A stretch of 46,978 nt of DNA. Source: Calditrichota bacterium. GTDB taxonomy: Bacteria > Zhuqueibacterota > JdFR-76 > BMS3Abin05. The notes under the pieces were generated by a model. That model was given only the letters and a program-made list of their open reading frames with translations. It did not search any database and was not told where the DNA came from. How positions within the stretch are numbered: position 1 is the stretch's first letter; the number at the start of each line of letters is the position of its first letter. The stretch spans positions 1 to 46,978 of the forward strand of contig JAADHR010000188.1 of assembly GCA_013151735.1 (NCBI GenBank), written 5' to 3'. Position numbers and translations under genes: made by a program. Shown piece by piece: positions 16,205 to 25,362 of the stretch.

Positions 16205-18847
16205 TCACACCTCCATCGGAGTCAATCGTTCTCCATTCCGAACGGCCCAGACACCCGTCCGCAGAACGGTCGATTCCAAAAATAACTCGGGCTGATCCGG
16301 AAACAGGACGGAAAAAATCTCCTGCAATTTTACGGTTTGCCCGCTGACAAACTTTGTTTGAATCAGGAGCGTGCGCTCCTTCGCCCGGTATTCCAGAGCC
16401 GTTACAAGCGGCCGGATATCGAGGGTTTTCTTCTTTCCCTTGCGAATCCGAACGATGGAGATAGCAGACCGCTCCAAAAATGCCTTTATATCGGGCTCCG
16501 CTCCTGCCGGATCTTCCGGCAATTGCACACGATAGGCAGCATCCGTCAAAATAGATGAAATAGGCTCTGTCTTTCCGGAAAGCTTTCGGATTGCTGTAAA
16601 AGCAAGTCCTTCGGGCAAAATGGCATTCAGCCGTTCCGGCAAATCCCTGAAATCTTCACCGTACAATTGAACGTCCAGATATTCGGCCAGACTTTCGAAA
16701 CCCAGCGAAAGCGGCGGACCGGGCGAAATTTTAGGGTGAGGCGAAAATCCCTGCGAAAATACCAGCGGTACCTTCAAGCGGCGAAAGGCGCGCTGTATGA
16801 CAGTCATCAAATCCAGGTGCCCCAAAAACCGAACCAGTCCCAATTTTTGATAGGCCAGGCGATACCAATGCGGATCGTCAGCGGGCGCATCCCAAGCTGT
16901 CTGGATCGCATCAAACGATTCTTCCGCGGGGATCCTATCCTTCCAATGGTAGATGGGATGGCGTGTACGGGCAATAAGAATTTCCTCGGAAGTAGATGCC
17001 TTCTCTTTTGTCCCCCGTTTCAAAACTTCCCGGCAGCCGGGGAGATTCATTAATCCACAAAGATTGCAAAGGGCGTATTTGCAATCGGCCGTAATAGCTC
17101 CTGAAAAAGCCCGGTCATACTCCTGCTGCAAATATTTCCGGCTAATCCCCCGGGTAATGTGATCCCAAGGAAGCGCCTCATCGGGATTTCGTTCCCGCGT
17201 GTAGTGCTGCGGATCGATACCTGTTTCCTGAAATGCTTTTTGCCAGGCTTCCCACTTAAACTGATCCGTCCAGGCATCAAAGGTAGCGCCGTTTTTCCAG
17301 GCCTGGTAAATGACCCTTCCGAGTCTGCGGTCGCCTCTGGACAGCACGTCTTCCAACAATGAAACGCGGGGATTTCGGTAACTGACGCGCACATTTCGTC
17401 TGGGAAGATTCTGTTTCAGATACCGGATTTTTTCCTCGAACTCCTCGACGGAGTTCTGGGCCACCCACTGGAATGGCGTATGCGGCTTTGGCGAAAATGG
17501 CGAAATTGAGATCCGAACGCCTGCGGAACCGAAACGCTTTCCGATTTTCAAGATTTTGTTTGTCAGATCCACAATTCCATCCAGGTCGGCTGTTGTTTCC
17601 GTGGGAAGTCCGATCATAAAATAGAGCTTCACCATCCGCCAGCCCTGTTGGAAAGCCGTTTCGACGGCCCTGAGAATGTCCTCTTCAAGCATAAATTTAT
17701 TGATAACACGGCGCAGGCGATCCGTTCCTGCCTCCGGCGCAAGGGTCAGACCGCTCTTTTTTTCGGCACTCAGGGATTGTAAAAGCTCCGGCGTGATCGT
17801 TTCCGGGCGCAAGGAGGGCAGCGACAGGGAAACGTGCCTCCTGGCCAGTTCCTTTTTCAGCGTGAACCAGAGTGCCCCCAGGTCCGAATAATCAGAGGTG
17901 GAAAGCGAAACAAGCGACACCTCGTCGTAACCGGTTGCATCCAGGGCTTTTTGAATGGCGTTCACAATTTCCGGATAGGGCCGCTCCCGTGTGGGACGGT
18001 AGATGTACCCCGCATTGCAGAACCGACATCCCCGGGTACATCCTCGCATAACTTCTACCGTAAGTCGGTCATGCGTGGTTCGAATAAGAGGAACCACCGG
18101 TTTTTCGGGGTAATGGCTGGCACGGAGTTGCGGAAGAATTTGGGCGTGAATTTTTTTTGGGATTTTCTTTAGAACAGGCATCAGTGCCTTAAACACCCCC
18201 TTTTCATCATAAAAATCTTTATAAAATCGTGGTACGTAAATCCCTTGAATATCCGCCCATCGTCTTAGAATATCCTCCCGTTTTTCCCGAGACCGCTTAG
18301 CCTCCCTGTACACGTCCACCAGCTCGACCGCTACTTCTTCCCCATCCCCGATTACAAAGGCATCCACAAAATCCGCAAGGGGTTCGGGATTATACACGCA
18401 GGGTCCGCCTGCAATTATGAGCGGGTCAGAATCTTTCCTTTCCCCGGAAAACACAGGGATGCCGGCCAGATCCAGCGCATTAACCAGATTGGTTGCATGA
18501 AGCTCATATTGCATCGTAAAAGCGATGATGTCAAAAGAACAAAGTGTTGATTTCGATTCCTGCGAAAAGAGGGGAATCCCTTCTTTTCTTAAAAATAGCT
18601 CAAAATCGGGCCATGGCGAAAAGGCGCGCTCCGCCCAGACTGAGGGCATTTGATTCAAAATGTGGTATAAAATCTGGAAACCTTCGTAGGACATTCCCAA
18701 TTCGTAGACGTCGGGAAAAACAAGCCCCACACGTACATCAACAGCATTTTCATCCTTCATTACGCTGTTGAATTCATGTCCAATATACCGACCCGGGCGG
18801 TCCACCCGTTTGAGAACACCCTCGAGTCTTCTAAAATCAGTTGTCAT
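16205..18847 (-). CDS. radical SAM protein fused to DUF2344 (TIGR03960/TIGR03936)
   Basis: A predicted radical-SAM enzyme of unknown reaction, 880 residues. The N-terminal ~200 residues form a B12-binding-like fold (VRVGLVFPDVYELGMSYEGF). The radical SAM core holds CTRGCRFCNAGY (CxxxCxxC, about 268-276) for the 4Fe-4S cluster. From about 660 a DUF2344 domain follows (KLGLVRFLGHLDLMTVIQRA, FSQGFSPHPKISPGPPLSLG). Fusion of the two families in one chain is common, and the gene is repeatedly found beside rng-rplU-rpmA, so a role tied to RNA or ribosome modification is suspected but unproven. It is separated from rng by 130 bp. It may have its own promoter near 18933-18961. Confidence 0.88.
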   Translation of the reverse strand: MTTDFRRLEGVLKRVDRPGRYIGHEFNSVMKDENAVDVRVGLVFPDVYELGMSYEGFQILYHILNQMPSVWAERAFSPWPDFELFLRKEGIPLFSQESKSTLCSFDIIAFTMQYELHATNLVNALDLAGIPVFSGERKDSDPLIIAGGPCVYNPEPLADFVDAFVIGDGEEVAVELVDVYREAKRSREKREDILRRWADIQGIYVPRFYKDFYDEKGVFKALMPVLKKIPKKIHAQILPQLRASHYPEKPVVPLIRTTHDRLTVEVMRGCTRGCRFCNAGYIYRPTRERPYPEIVNAIQKALDATGYDEVSLVSLSTSDYSDLGALWFTLKKELARRHVSLSLPSLRPETITPELLQSLSAEKKSGLTLAPEAGTDRLRRVINKFMLEEDILRAVETAFQQGWRMVKLYFMIGLPTETTADLDGIVDLTNKILKIGKRFGSAGVRISISPFSPKPHTPFQWVAQNSVEEFEEKIRYLKQNLPRRNVRVSYRNPRVSLLEDVLSRGDRRLGRVIYQAWKNGATFDAWTDQFKWEAWQKAFQETGIDPQHYTRERNPDEALPWDHITRGISRKYLQQEYDRAFSGAITADCKYALCNLCGLMNLPGCREVLKRGTKEKASTSEEILIARTRHPIYHWKDRIPAEESFDAIQTAWDAPADDPHWYRLAYQKLGLVRFLGHLDLMTVIQRAFRRLKVPLVFSQGFSPHPKISPGPPLSLGFESLAEYLDVQLYGEDFRDLPERLNAILPEGLAFTAIRKLSGKTEPISSILTDAAYRVQLPEDPAGAEPDIKAFLERSAISIVRIRKGKKKTLDIRPLVTALEYRAKERTLLIQTKFVSGQTVKLQEIFSVLFPDQPELFLESTVLRTGVWAVRNGERLTPMEV

Positions 18848-18932
18848 TAAACCAAGAGTCGTTTCCCCGATCTAAAAGGGAATTTATCATTCATTTATTT
18901 TTTACAACTTTCGAATATTCAATTCATTAAAT

Positions 18933-18961
18933 AATCTAATACAATAATTCAAAAAATTCAA
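18933..18961 (-). promoter_or_regulatory. candidate promoter for the radical SAM gene
   Basis: TTGAAT (complement at 18956-18961), 17 bp and TAGATT (complement at 18933-18938). It lies in a very AT-rich stretch, so a chance match is quite possible. It would give a leader of about 80 nt. Confidence 0.35.
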
Positions 18962-19103
18962 GAAGAAGTTTCTTATGTGGCAAAGGAAGACAAAATCCGC
19001 GGCGCCTCCAATTAAAACCCTAACACAGTCCGGTCAGAATCTTTCATGGATTCAGACCTATAAGCGCCGGAATCCTCCTCATTTGACATGAGAAATCCTA
19101 TTT

Positions 19104-19613
19104 TTACTCGGCAGCCGGAGGGGTAAACACCCGGGTTCCCAGTTCCCGGTCCATCATAAAGAGACCATGCCCGGAATCGCCCAATCGTTCCAGATCCTGA
19201 ACAATTTTGGAAGCCGTCGCTTCTTCTTCCACCTGTTCGTTTATAAACCATTGCAGTAATACCACAGCCGGATAATCATTTTCTTCCTGGGCAATTTTGT
19301 AAAGCTGATTGATTTTTCCGGTAATAAACTGTTCGTGCTTATAGGCCGCCCTAAAAATATCCAGCGGAGTTTCCCAATTTTTCCGGGGCTTGGATAGGTC
19401 TTTAAGATCAACCTGGCCATCCCGTTCGTGGATAAAGTCGAAGAATTTTGCGGCGTGTGCTAATTCTTCCTGGGTCTGAATTTTCATCCAGTTGGCCATT
19501 CCGTCAAATCCGGTTTCATGCAAATGAGCCGCCATGGCATAGTACAAATAGGCCGATTCCAGTTCTAATTTAATTTGCTCGTTAATTGCTTCCTGCACTT
19601 TTTTATCAATCAT
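19104..19613 (-). CDS. ftnA: bacterial non-heme ferritin
   Basis: Iron-storage protein that oxidises Fe(II) and stores ferric mineral in a 24-mer shell. 169 residues, the normal length. Ferroxidase ligands E17, E50, H53, E94, Q127 and E130 and the nearby Y24 are all present at the positions of E. coli FtnA. No heme-binding Met of bacterioferritin type is apparent. AGGAGG lies 6 nt before ATG 19613. The gene is monocistronic, flanked by spacers of 256 and 348 bp, with a promoter and dyad symmetry upstream that suggest regulation, possibly by iron. Confidence 0.93.
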   Translation of the reverse strand: MIDKKVQEAINEQIKLELESAYLYYAMAAHLHETGFDGMANWMKIQTQEELAHAAKFFDFIHERDGQVDLKDLSKPRKNWETPLDIFRAAYKHEQFITGKINQLYKIAQEENDYPAVVLLQWFINEQVEEEATASKIVQDLERLGDSGHGLFMMDRELGTRVFTPPAAE

Positions 19614-19708
19614 GTGAACCTCCTGTAAAATTTTTAAAGTTTGATTACATCCCCTGACAAACTCACTCCGACTTTCAATGTTGTGCTATTTTGGGGAGCA
19701 AAAGGGTT

Positions 19709-19727
19709 GAATTGATCAGAATCATTC
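19709..19727. promoter_or_regulatory. candidate operator over the ferritin start site
   Basis: An interrupted dyad: GAAT (19709-19712) and TC (19716-19717) mirror GA (19719-19720) and ATTC (19724-19727) around a single central base. It begins directly downstream of the predicted -10 and covers the expected transcription start. The core AATGATTCTGATCA on the reverse strand partly resembles a Fur box, but the match is imperfect. Confidence 0.35.
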
Positions 19728-19735
19728 TTATTTTT

Positions 19736-19764
19736 AATATACAGAAATTACCTGACACCCGCAA
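19736..19764 (-). promoter_or_regulatory. promoter of ftnA
   Basis: TTGCGG (complement at 19759-19764), 17 bp and TATATT (complement at 19736-19741), reverse strand. The leader would be about 115 nt. Confidence 0.6.
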
Positions 19765-19900
19765 GATTTTTTATTCCAGATCAAGAAATTTATCTGGCGC
19801 AGTCGAGGATAACATCTTTTTCGATCAGACTCAGGCATCCTTAAAGTAATTTTTGAATTCGGATTCGGCTTTTCAGACACACACCTCTTCCCCTTCATAA

Positions 19901-19936
19901 AAAAAGCCACGTCCTCAATGAGTCACGTGGCTTTTT
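19901..19936 (-). terminator. intrinsic terminator of the pnt operon
   Basis: Perfect 12-bp stem AAAAAGCCACGT (19901-19912) with ACGTGGCTTTTT (19925-19936), 12-nt loop, U-run on the reverse strand. It lies 26 bp past the pntB stop. Confidence 0.85.
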
Positions 19937-19961
19937 GAAAACTAATAAGGGGTGTTTTTTG

Positions 19962-21332
19962 CTATTCCTTCATCACTTGAACGAGCTCGGTAACCATCTT
20001 TTTGGCGTCACCAAAAAGCATCATGGTCTTTTCCTCGTAAAACAGCGGGTTGTCCTCCCCGGCGAATCCCGGAGACAGGCTTCGTTTGATAATCATAACG
20101 GTTTGCGCCTGGTCCACATTCAGAATGGGCATCCCGTACAGAGGGCTATCCTTTTTATAACGCGCCACAGGGTTGATCACATCATTGGCTCCAATCACGA
20201 GCGCCACATCCGTGTTCTGAAAATCGTCGTTGATTTCCTCCATCTCCACCAAAAGCTCGTAAGGAACATTGGCTTCCGCCAGAAGCACGTTCATGTGTCC
20301 CGGCATGCGGCCGGCGACCGGGTGAATGGCGAAACGCACTTTTTTACCGCGATCGATCAGAATTTGGGCCAGTTCCGCAAGAACGTGCTGCGCCTGAGCC
20401 ACAGCCAAACCGTAACCGGGAACAATGATAACAGACTGGGCACGATCCAGAATAACGGCGCCATCTTCGGCTGTATAGCGGGTCACCGTTTTTTGTTCAC
20501 CGCCCACTGCGCCGCCGCCTCCCTCGCTGCCAACAGCCGCAAATAAAACATTGGTCAACGAACGGTTCATGGCTTTACACATGAGGTCTGATAAGATGAT
20601 TCCGGAAGCCCCTACCAGAGCACCGGCAACAATTAGTACATTATTCTGAAGGGCAAACCCGGTAAAAGCCGCTGCCAACCCTGAATACGAGTTGAGGAGT
20701 GAAATAATAACGGGCATATCCGCTCCGCCAATCGGAATAACACCCAGGACACCCAAAAAGGCGGATAGGATCACAATGGCCAGGAGCAACCCCCACAGAC
20801 TCCAGTTCAGCATGATAAAAACAGACAAGACAATAATGGCGATTAAAATCAGAGCATTGACCACCTGCTGCATTTTGTAAACAATGGGGGCACCCCGCAT
20901 AATGCCCTGTAATTTTGCATAGGCAATAAGACTGCCAAAAAAGGTTATCGTCCCTACAAACAAACTCAGAATCAATGCAATGGCAATATCGATTCGGGGC
21001 TCTCCGGCCATTCTGGAGTATTCGGAAAACGCCACTAATGCGGAGGCCCCGCCTCCAAATCCATTAAACATGGCCACCATCTGAGGCATCTGGGTCATTT
21101 TTACGACTTTCGCCCAGTAAAGCCCGATGGCCGTTCCCACAACTAAACCGATAATAATATATGTAAAATCAATAATTTGTTTATCAAATAGCGTCATGAT
21201 AATGGCAAGCAACATGCCCACTAAAGCTAACTGGTTTCCTCGGCGGGCTGTTTTAGGTGAGCTGAGCAGCTTCAATCCAAGAATAAAAAATACAGCAGCC
21301 AACAGGTAGACCAGATTAGTTATCGTTTCCAT
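19962..21332 (-). CDS. pntB: NAD(P) transhydrogenase subunit beta
   Basis: Beta subunit of the proton-translocating transhydrogenase (NADH + NADP+ to NAD+ + NADPH, driven by the proton gradient). 456 residues: about nine membrane helices over the first ~270 residues (domain II), then the NADP-binding domain III with GYGLAVAQAQHVLAELA, FAIHPVAGRMPGHMNVLLAEA, NDDFQNTDVALVIGANDVINP. All family motifs are intact. An AAGGGA site lies 6 nt before ATG 21332. It is last in pntAA-pntAB-pntB, 78 bp after pntAB, and ends at the terminator at 19901-19936. Confidence 0.95.
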   Translation of the reverse strand: METITNLVYLLAAVFFILGLKLLSSPKTARRGNQLALVGMLLAIIMTLFDKQIIDFTYIIIGLVVGTAIGLYWAKVVKMTQMPQMVAMFNGFGGGASALVAFSEYSRMAGEPRIDIAIALILSLFVGTITFFGSLIAYAKLQGIMRGAPIVYKMQQVVNALILIAIIVLSVFIMLNWSLWGLLLAIVILSAFLGVLGVIPIGGADMPVIISLLNSYSGLAAAFTGFALQNNVLIVAGALVGASGIILSDLMCKAMNRSLTNVLFAAVGSEGGGGAVGGEQKTVTRYTAEDGAVILDRAQSVIIVPGYGLAVAQAQHVLAELAQILIDRGKKVRFAIHPVAGRMPGHMNVLLAEANVPYELLVEMEEINDDFQNTDVALVIGANDVINPVARYKKDSPLYGMPILNVDQAQTVMIIKRSLSPGFAGEDNPLFYEEKTMMLFGDAKKMVTELVQVMKE

Positions 21333-21410
21333 AGTTAAGTTCCCTTATTTATTCTCAAGTTAACGTTCCATAATTATCGAACGAGTACACCTGAACCATT
21401 TCGAGGAAGA

Positions 21411-21707
21411 CTATTTCTTTTTCTTCTTATCCTGCTTAAACATCTCAAGCATCCGGTCGGTTACCTTGAATCCGCCGACCACATTGATGGTAGCAAAAAT
21501 AACCGCCAATGTACCCAAACCGGTGCTAAGTGCCGTCATACCCGCTCCGGCACTGATGAGTGAACCCACCAGGGTAATACCCGAAATCGCATTGGAACCG
21601 GACATGAGGGGAGTGTGCAAAAGCGGCGGAACCTTCGTAATCACCTCAAATCCCACAAAAATGGCTAACACAAAAATAGTCAGCGATGTGACAAGTGATG
21701 CGCCCAT
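21411..21707 (-). CDS. pntAB: NAD(P) transhydrogenase subunit alpha part 2 (membrane part)
   Basis: The membrane piece of the alpha subunit, 98 residues with three predicted helices (about 8-27, 40-62 and 66-84), ending in a Lys-rich tail. PPLLHTPLMSGSNAISGI is the family signature. The split alpha form occurs in Rhodospirillum rubrum and many other bacteria, whereas E. coli has one fused PntA. Its ATG overlaps the pntAA stop by one base (CATTA), so translation is coupled. Confidence 0.93.
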   Translation of the reverse strand: MGASLVTSLTIFVLAIFVGFEVITKVPPLLHTPLMSGSNAISGITLVGSLISAGAGMTALSTGLGTLAVIFATINVVGGFKVTDRMLEMFKQDKKKKK

Positions 21708-22867
21708 TATTTCTTACCTCCGGATTCTAATAAATTCTTAACAAAATCGTTGACAATTTCACCATTAAACGTGATGCAGGCTCCCTTGGTAATTTCATCC
21801 TCAAAATTAAGGCCTGCCTCAGGATCCTTGTAAAGATGCTGGAACAAATTGGTCACATTCTTCGAATACATCTGGCTGGCATGAATGGGAACCGTAGCCG
21901 GTAAATTGACGGCTCCGTAGATAAACACATTGTGTTTTTCCACCATTTTTCCGGGCTCGGTCAACGCACAATTTCCACCCTGTTCGGCAGCCAGATCAAC
22001 GATCACAGAACCTGCCGGTAATTTTTTCACCATTTCTTCCGTAATCAGCAGGGGAGCTTTCTTGCCAAATATTTGCGCCGTTGTAATGACGGCGTCCACC
22101 CTGGGAAATCTCTGGCCAATAACCTCCTGCTCTCTCTTTAAAAATTCTTCCGGCTGTTCCTTGGCATAGCCGTCTTTCGTTTCAACATCTTCCAAAACCT
22201 CCATTTGGACAAATTGGGCTCCCAGACTTTCGACCTGCTCCCGAACGGCCGGCCGGGGATCAAATGCCTCCACTTTAGCACCTAATCTTTTGGCCGTCGC
22301 AATGGCCTGAAGACCCGCCACCCCTACGCCCAAAACCAGAATCGTGGCCGGGGGAATGGTCCCTGCAGCGGTCATCATCAGTGGAAACATCTTTCCCAAT
22401 TGGTTGGCCGCAATTAAGACCGACTTGTAGCCCGCAATTGTGGCCATCGAACTTAAGGCGTCCATGTTCTGGGCCCGGGAAATCCGCGGTACAAACTCCA
22501 TCGCAAACGCCGTGATTTTGCGCGCGGCCAGTTTCCGAATGGCCTCCTGATTGTATACCGGGGATAGAAACCCAATAAAAGCCGCTCCTTCTTTTAACAT
22601 TTCCGCTTCATGTTTTCCCGTCACCGGATGCTCCTTCGGCGGTTGAATCTTGAACAACAAATCGACCGACTGGTAGAGCTCTTCCGGATCCTTTACAATG
22701 ACAGCACCTGCTGACGTATAATCTTCATCCGAAAAAAACGCTCCTTCTCCCGCCCCCGCCTGTACAAAAACCTCATGCTGATTTTTCGTCAATACGGAAA
22801 TCATGGAAGGGATAACGGCGACCCGCGTCTCACCCTTCACTATTTCCTTTGGAATTCCGACTTTCAA
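21707..22867 (-). CDS. pntAA: NAD(P) transhydrogenase subunit alpha part 1 (NAD-binding)
   Basis: Soluble NAD(H)-binding domain I of the transhydrogenase, 386 residues, related to alanine dehydrogenase. N-terminal MKVGIPKEIVKGETRVAVIP, RISRAQNMDALSSMA, the nucleotide-binding LGVGVAGLQAIATAKRLGAKV with FDPRPAVREQ, and IVDLAAEQGGNC all fit the family. No membrane helices. First gene of the three-gene operon, with AGGAGG upstream of the ATG at 22867. Confidence 0.95.
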   Translation of the reverse strand: MKVGIPKEIVKGETRVAVIPSMISVLTKNQHEVFVQAGAGEGAFFSDEDYTSAGAVIVKDPEELYQSVDLLFKIQPPKEHPVTGKHEAEMLKEGAAFIGFLSPVYNQEAIRKLAARKITAFAMEFVPRISRAQNMDALSSMATIAGYKSVLIAANQLGKMFPLMMTAAGTIPPATILVLGVGVAGLQAIATAKRLGAKVEAFDPRPAVREQVESLGAQFVQMEVLEDVETKDGYAKEQPEEFLKREQEVIGQRFPRVDAVITTAQIFGKKAPLLITEEMVKKLPAGSVIVDLAAEQGGNCALTEPGKMVEKHNVFIYGAVNLPATVPIHASQMYSKNVTNLFQHLYKDPEAGLNFEDEITKGACITFNGEIVNDFVKNLLESGGKK

Positions 22868-22954
22868 TGTTACCTCCTTTTGATCACATGGGGTTCACTT
22901 TTGTTGGTTCATGCGCTTTTATTTTTAGGTAAATCATGCAAACAAATCCTAAAA

Positions 22955-22983
22955 AACTTAAATCTTTTCTCAATAAAAGTCAA
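22955..22983 (-). promoter_or_regulatory. candidate promoter of the pnt operon
   Basis: TTGACT (complement at 22978-22983), 17 bp and TAAGTT (complement at 22955-22960), reverse strand. The -35 is good and the -10 weak. A tandem CTATAGCA repeat (23033-23040 and 23044-23051) lies about 50 bp further upstream. Confidence 0.4.
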
Positions 22984-23100
22984 GTCTTTTTTTTAACATA
23001 AATTTACTTATAACTCCGTTAATTTTCAATGACTATAGCATATCTATAGCAATTGATATAGATTCTCTTTACTATCTTACGTCCTGATTATTGTGACCAC

Positions 23101-23124
23101 TAAAAAAACAGAGGTGTTTTTTTA
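23101..23124 (-). terminator. AT-rich hairpin after hpnE, possible terminator
   Basis: 10-bp stem TAAAAAAACA (23101-23110) with TGTTTTTTTA (23115-23124), loop GAGG, starting 7 bp past the hpnE stop. The U-run forms the 3' arm itself, so termination strength is uncertain. Confidence 0.45.
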
Positions 23125-23131
23125 CGGAAAA

Positions 23132-24460
23132 TTAATCCTTGCTGGCAATGATTTCTGCCGCCCGCTCGCCACTCAAAACCGCACTTTCAATCGTATCCGG
23201 AAGACCGGTTCTTGTCCACCCGCCTGCCAAAACCATATTTTCAATCGGCGTTTTCGGATACGGCCGCATGGCATCCAGTCCGGGGTAACACAAGGCAGTG
23301 GCCCGGTTCTCTTTCACGACCACAACGTGCAGAATGGCATCCGGGTTAAAATCGGGGCGCAATTTCCTGAAATCGTCCGTAATTTTCGATATCAGTTCTT
23401 CTTTGCTTAAACGGATTTCCTTCTCCGCACCGCTAATGGTTACGCTAAACCCGTAGCCTTCCCACGAGATGTCCCTCTGGATGGCATTCATGTTGAAAAT
23501 CCACTGACTGGTTCCTCCCACAAACGCCAGAAATTTCTCCGAAAAAAGGGGTTCCTTCAGGTAAAAATAAACACTCACAATCGGGGTAAACAGGATTTCT
23601 TTTGGAAGAATACGACTCAATATGGGCCGGGGAAGCCATTTCTTCAGACCGTCGGGCGGAACGGCAAGGACGAGATGGTCAAACTCGCGGAAAGAGGTAT
23701 TTTTTAGCCGCAATGCGACCGCCCGGTCATTCCTCAGGCGGATCCCCACAATCGGCTCGTATGTGTAAATCCGAACCCCCTTATTTTTCAAATAGGTCTC
23801 AGCGGGCGCTCCAAAGGTATCTTCAAAACGGGCCGTCACAAATCCAAGCCGTGAATTCTGCTGCTCAGACAAAAAAGCACGCTTCAATACGCGAAAAAAC
23901 GGTAAAAAACTGACGACCTTAGGGGAAGCGTTCAGAGTTGCCAGACACAAAATCTCCCAAAAATAGCGGATTGACGCCTGCGTCTGTTTGTTCCGGGTTA
24001 ACCACTCAAAAACCGTAACAGAATCCAAATCGGGTGTTTCTTTTAATTGTTGCAGCTTTAGGAAAGCGGCTGCAATTCGGAGCTTATCCTTTGGGGACAG
24101 CCATTTAAACCGGAATAATCCTGCAGCAAGGTGGAGTTTTCCCCACATTGGAAACGACCGCAGGGTGGCCCGTCCGAATTGGGGACTAAACATAACGGTC
24201 TTTAAAAAGGGTTGGAAGTCAATATGGGAAGCGGAACCGATGGTTTTCAGGAATCGCCGGGTTGAGTGGTAGGCACCAATGAGCAGGTGGGGTCCGTTGT
24301 CGATGGTCCAGCCCGTTTGAGGATGTTGAAAGGAAAACAGGCGCCCGCCGAGAAAGGGTCGTTTTTCGAACAGGGTAACGGCATCCCCTTTTGCCTGAAG
24401 GTGAACAGCTGCAGAGAGACCGGCCAGTCCCCCGCCGACAATGGCCACCCGTTTTGCCAC
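23132..24460 (-). CDS. hpnE: hydroxysqualene dehydroxylase / squalene-associated FAD-dependent desaturase HpnE
   Basis: Flavoprotein of the three-enzyme squalene route: it reduces hydroxysqualene to squalene. 442 residues, with the FAD-binding VAIVGGGLAGLSAA at 5-18, an acidic loop end LFEKRPFLGGR, IDNGPHLLIGAYHSTRRFL, and the C-terminal GGWTRTGLPDTIESAVLSGERAA that contacts the flavin. All fit HpnE (TIGR03467). In planctomycetes the same enzymes feed C30 carotenoids, so the end product here may be a hopanoid, another triterpenoid or a carotenoid. Its start overlaps the hpnD stop by one base. Confidence 0.9.
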   Translation of the reverse strand: MAKRVAIVGGGLAGLSAAVHLQAKGDAVTLFEKRPFLGGRLFSFQHPQTGWTIDNGPHLLIGAYHSTRRFLKTIGSASHIDFQPFLKTVMFSPQFGRATLRSFPMWGKLHLAAGLFRFKWLSPKDKLRIAAAFLKLQQLKETPDLDSVTVFEWLTRNKQTQASIRYFWEILCLATLNASPKVVSFLPFFRVLKRAFLSEQQNSRLGFVTARFEDTFGAPAETYLKNKGVRIYTYEPIVGIRLRNDRAVALRLKNTSFREFDHLVLAVPPDGLKKWLPRPILSRILPKEILFTPIVSVYFYLKEPLFSEKFLAFVGGTSQWIFNMNAIQRDISWEGYGFSVTISGAEKEIRLSKEELISKITDDFRKLRPDFNPDAILHVVVVKENRATALCYPGLDAMRPYPKTPIENMVLAGGWTRTGLPDTIESAVLSGERAAEIIASKD

Positions 24461-25362
24461 TATTTTCGACCCAGTTTAATCTTAAACCAGGTTTTCAGAG
24501 CAATTCCAATCTTTTGGAGCTTGGAAATGCGGGGGTCGGTTCGAAACACATCAAAACCGGCCTTGGCCATTTCCTGCAAAATCCGGAAATAAATATTTTT
24601 CATGATTTCGGCTGTGGCAAGCAAACTACGATCCTCCGGAGGAATCAATTCCGCAGCCCGTTCGTAGAAATAAACAGCCCGCGCGGCTTCGTATTCCATC
24701 AACCGAATAAATGAAGGCAGATACTGGCCGTCAAACAAATCCTTTTCCGAAACCTTAAACCGCTCCAGGTCTTCTTTCGGAAGATAAATTCGCCCCCTTT
24801 GTGCATCTTCCTTTACATCGCGCATAATGTTGGTGAGTTGAAGAGCAATGCCCAGGTTTTTGGCATATTCGCGGGTGCGTTCATTTTTGTAGCCAAAAAT
24901 TTCAATTGAAATGAGTCCTACAATCGAGGCTGCCCGGTACGCGTACTGGTAAAGATCATCGAAGGTTTCGTACCGGGTAATAGACAAGTCCATTTCCATT
25001 CCGTCGATGAGTTCATCAAAATAGGATTTTGGAATGCTGAACTTTTTGACCACATCCTGCAAGGCGACCAAAATGGGGTGGTAAACCTCCCCATGGTAAC
25101 AGTGATTCAAAGAACGCCGCCATTTCTTAAAAAGCTCCCGTCGGTTTGTAATGCGGTCGTCGTCGGCCAGATCGTCGCTGTAACGACAAAAGGCATAAAC
25201 CGCATAAATAGCCAGGCGTTTTTCCTGTGGCAGGAAGAGAAAGGCGTAATAAAAATTCTTAGCGTGATTTTTGGTCAGGTTCTTGCAGTATGCGTACGCA
25301 TCTTTTAAAGAGATTTTCCGCCTGGTTCGAAATTCCGCCAGCAGATCAGGATTTACAGCCAT
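24460..25362 (-). CDS. hpnD: presqualene diphosphate synthase HpnD
   Basis: Joins two farnesyl diphosphates into presqualene diphosphate. 300 residues of the trans-isoprenyl synthase fold. The two Asp-rich motifs are YSDDLADD (62-69 region) and NIMRDVKEDAQRGRIYLP (about 172-190), both intact for Mg-diphosphate binding. The chain and context fit HpnD (TIGR03465). It overlaps hpnC by 17 bases and hpnE by one base, so the three are translated as a tightly coupled unit. Confidence 0.9.
   Translation of the reverse strand: MAVNPDLLAEFRTRRKISLKDAYAYCKNLTKNHAKNFYYAFLFLPQEKRLAIYAVYAFCRYSDDLADDDRITNRRELFKKWRRSLNHCYHGEVYHPILVALQDVVKKFSIPKSYFDELIDGMEMDLSITRYETFDDLYQYAYRAASIVGLISIEIFGYKNERTREYAKNLGIALQLTNIMRDVKEDAQRGRIYLPKEDLERFKVSEKDLFDGQYLPSFIRLMEYEAARAVYFYERAAELIPPEDRSLLATAEIMKNIYFRILQEMAKAGFDVFRTDPRISKLQKIGIALKTWFKIKLGRK

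Larger units (their letters stand above)
19614..19961. other. ftnA promoter region and pntB terminator region
   Basis: A 348-bp spacer. It holds the ferritin promoter and a dyad over its start site (19709-19764) and the pntB terminator (19901-19936). Between them (about 19770-19900) I see no further frame or structure. Confidence 0.6.

Noticed and set aside
23033-23051. Tandem CTATAGCA repeat upstream of pntAA
   Set aside because: Two 8-bp copies in AT-rich DNA can arise by chance; no further copies or dyad.
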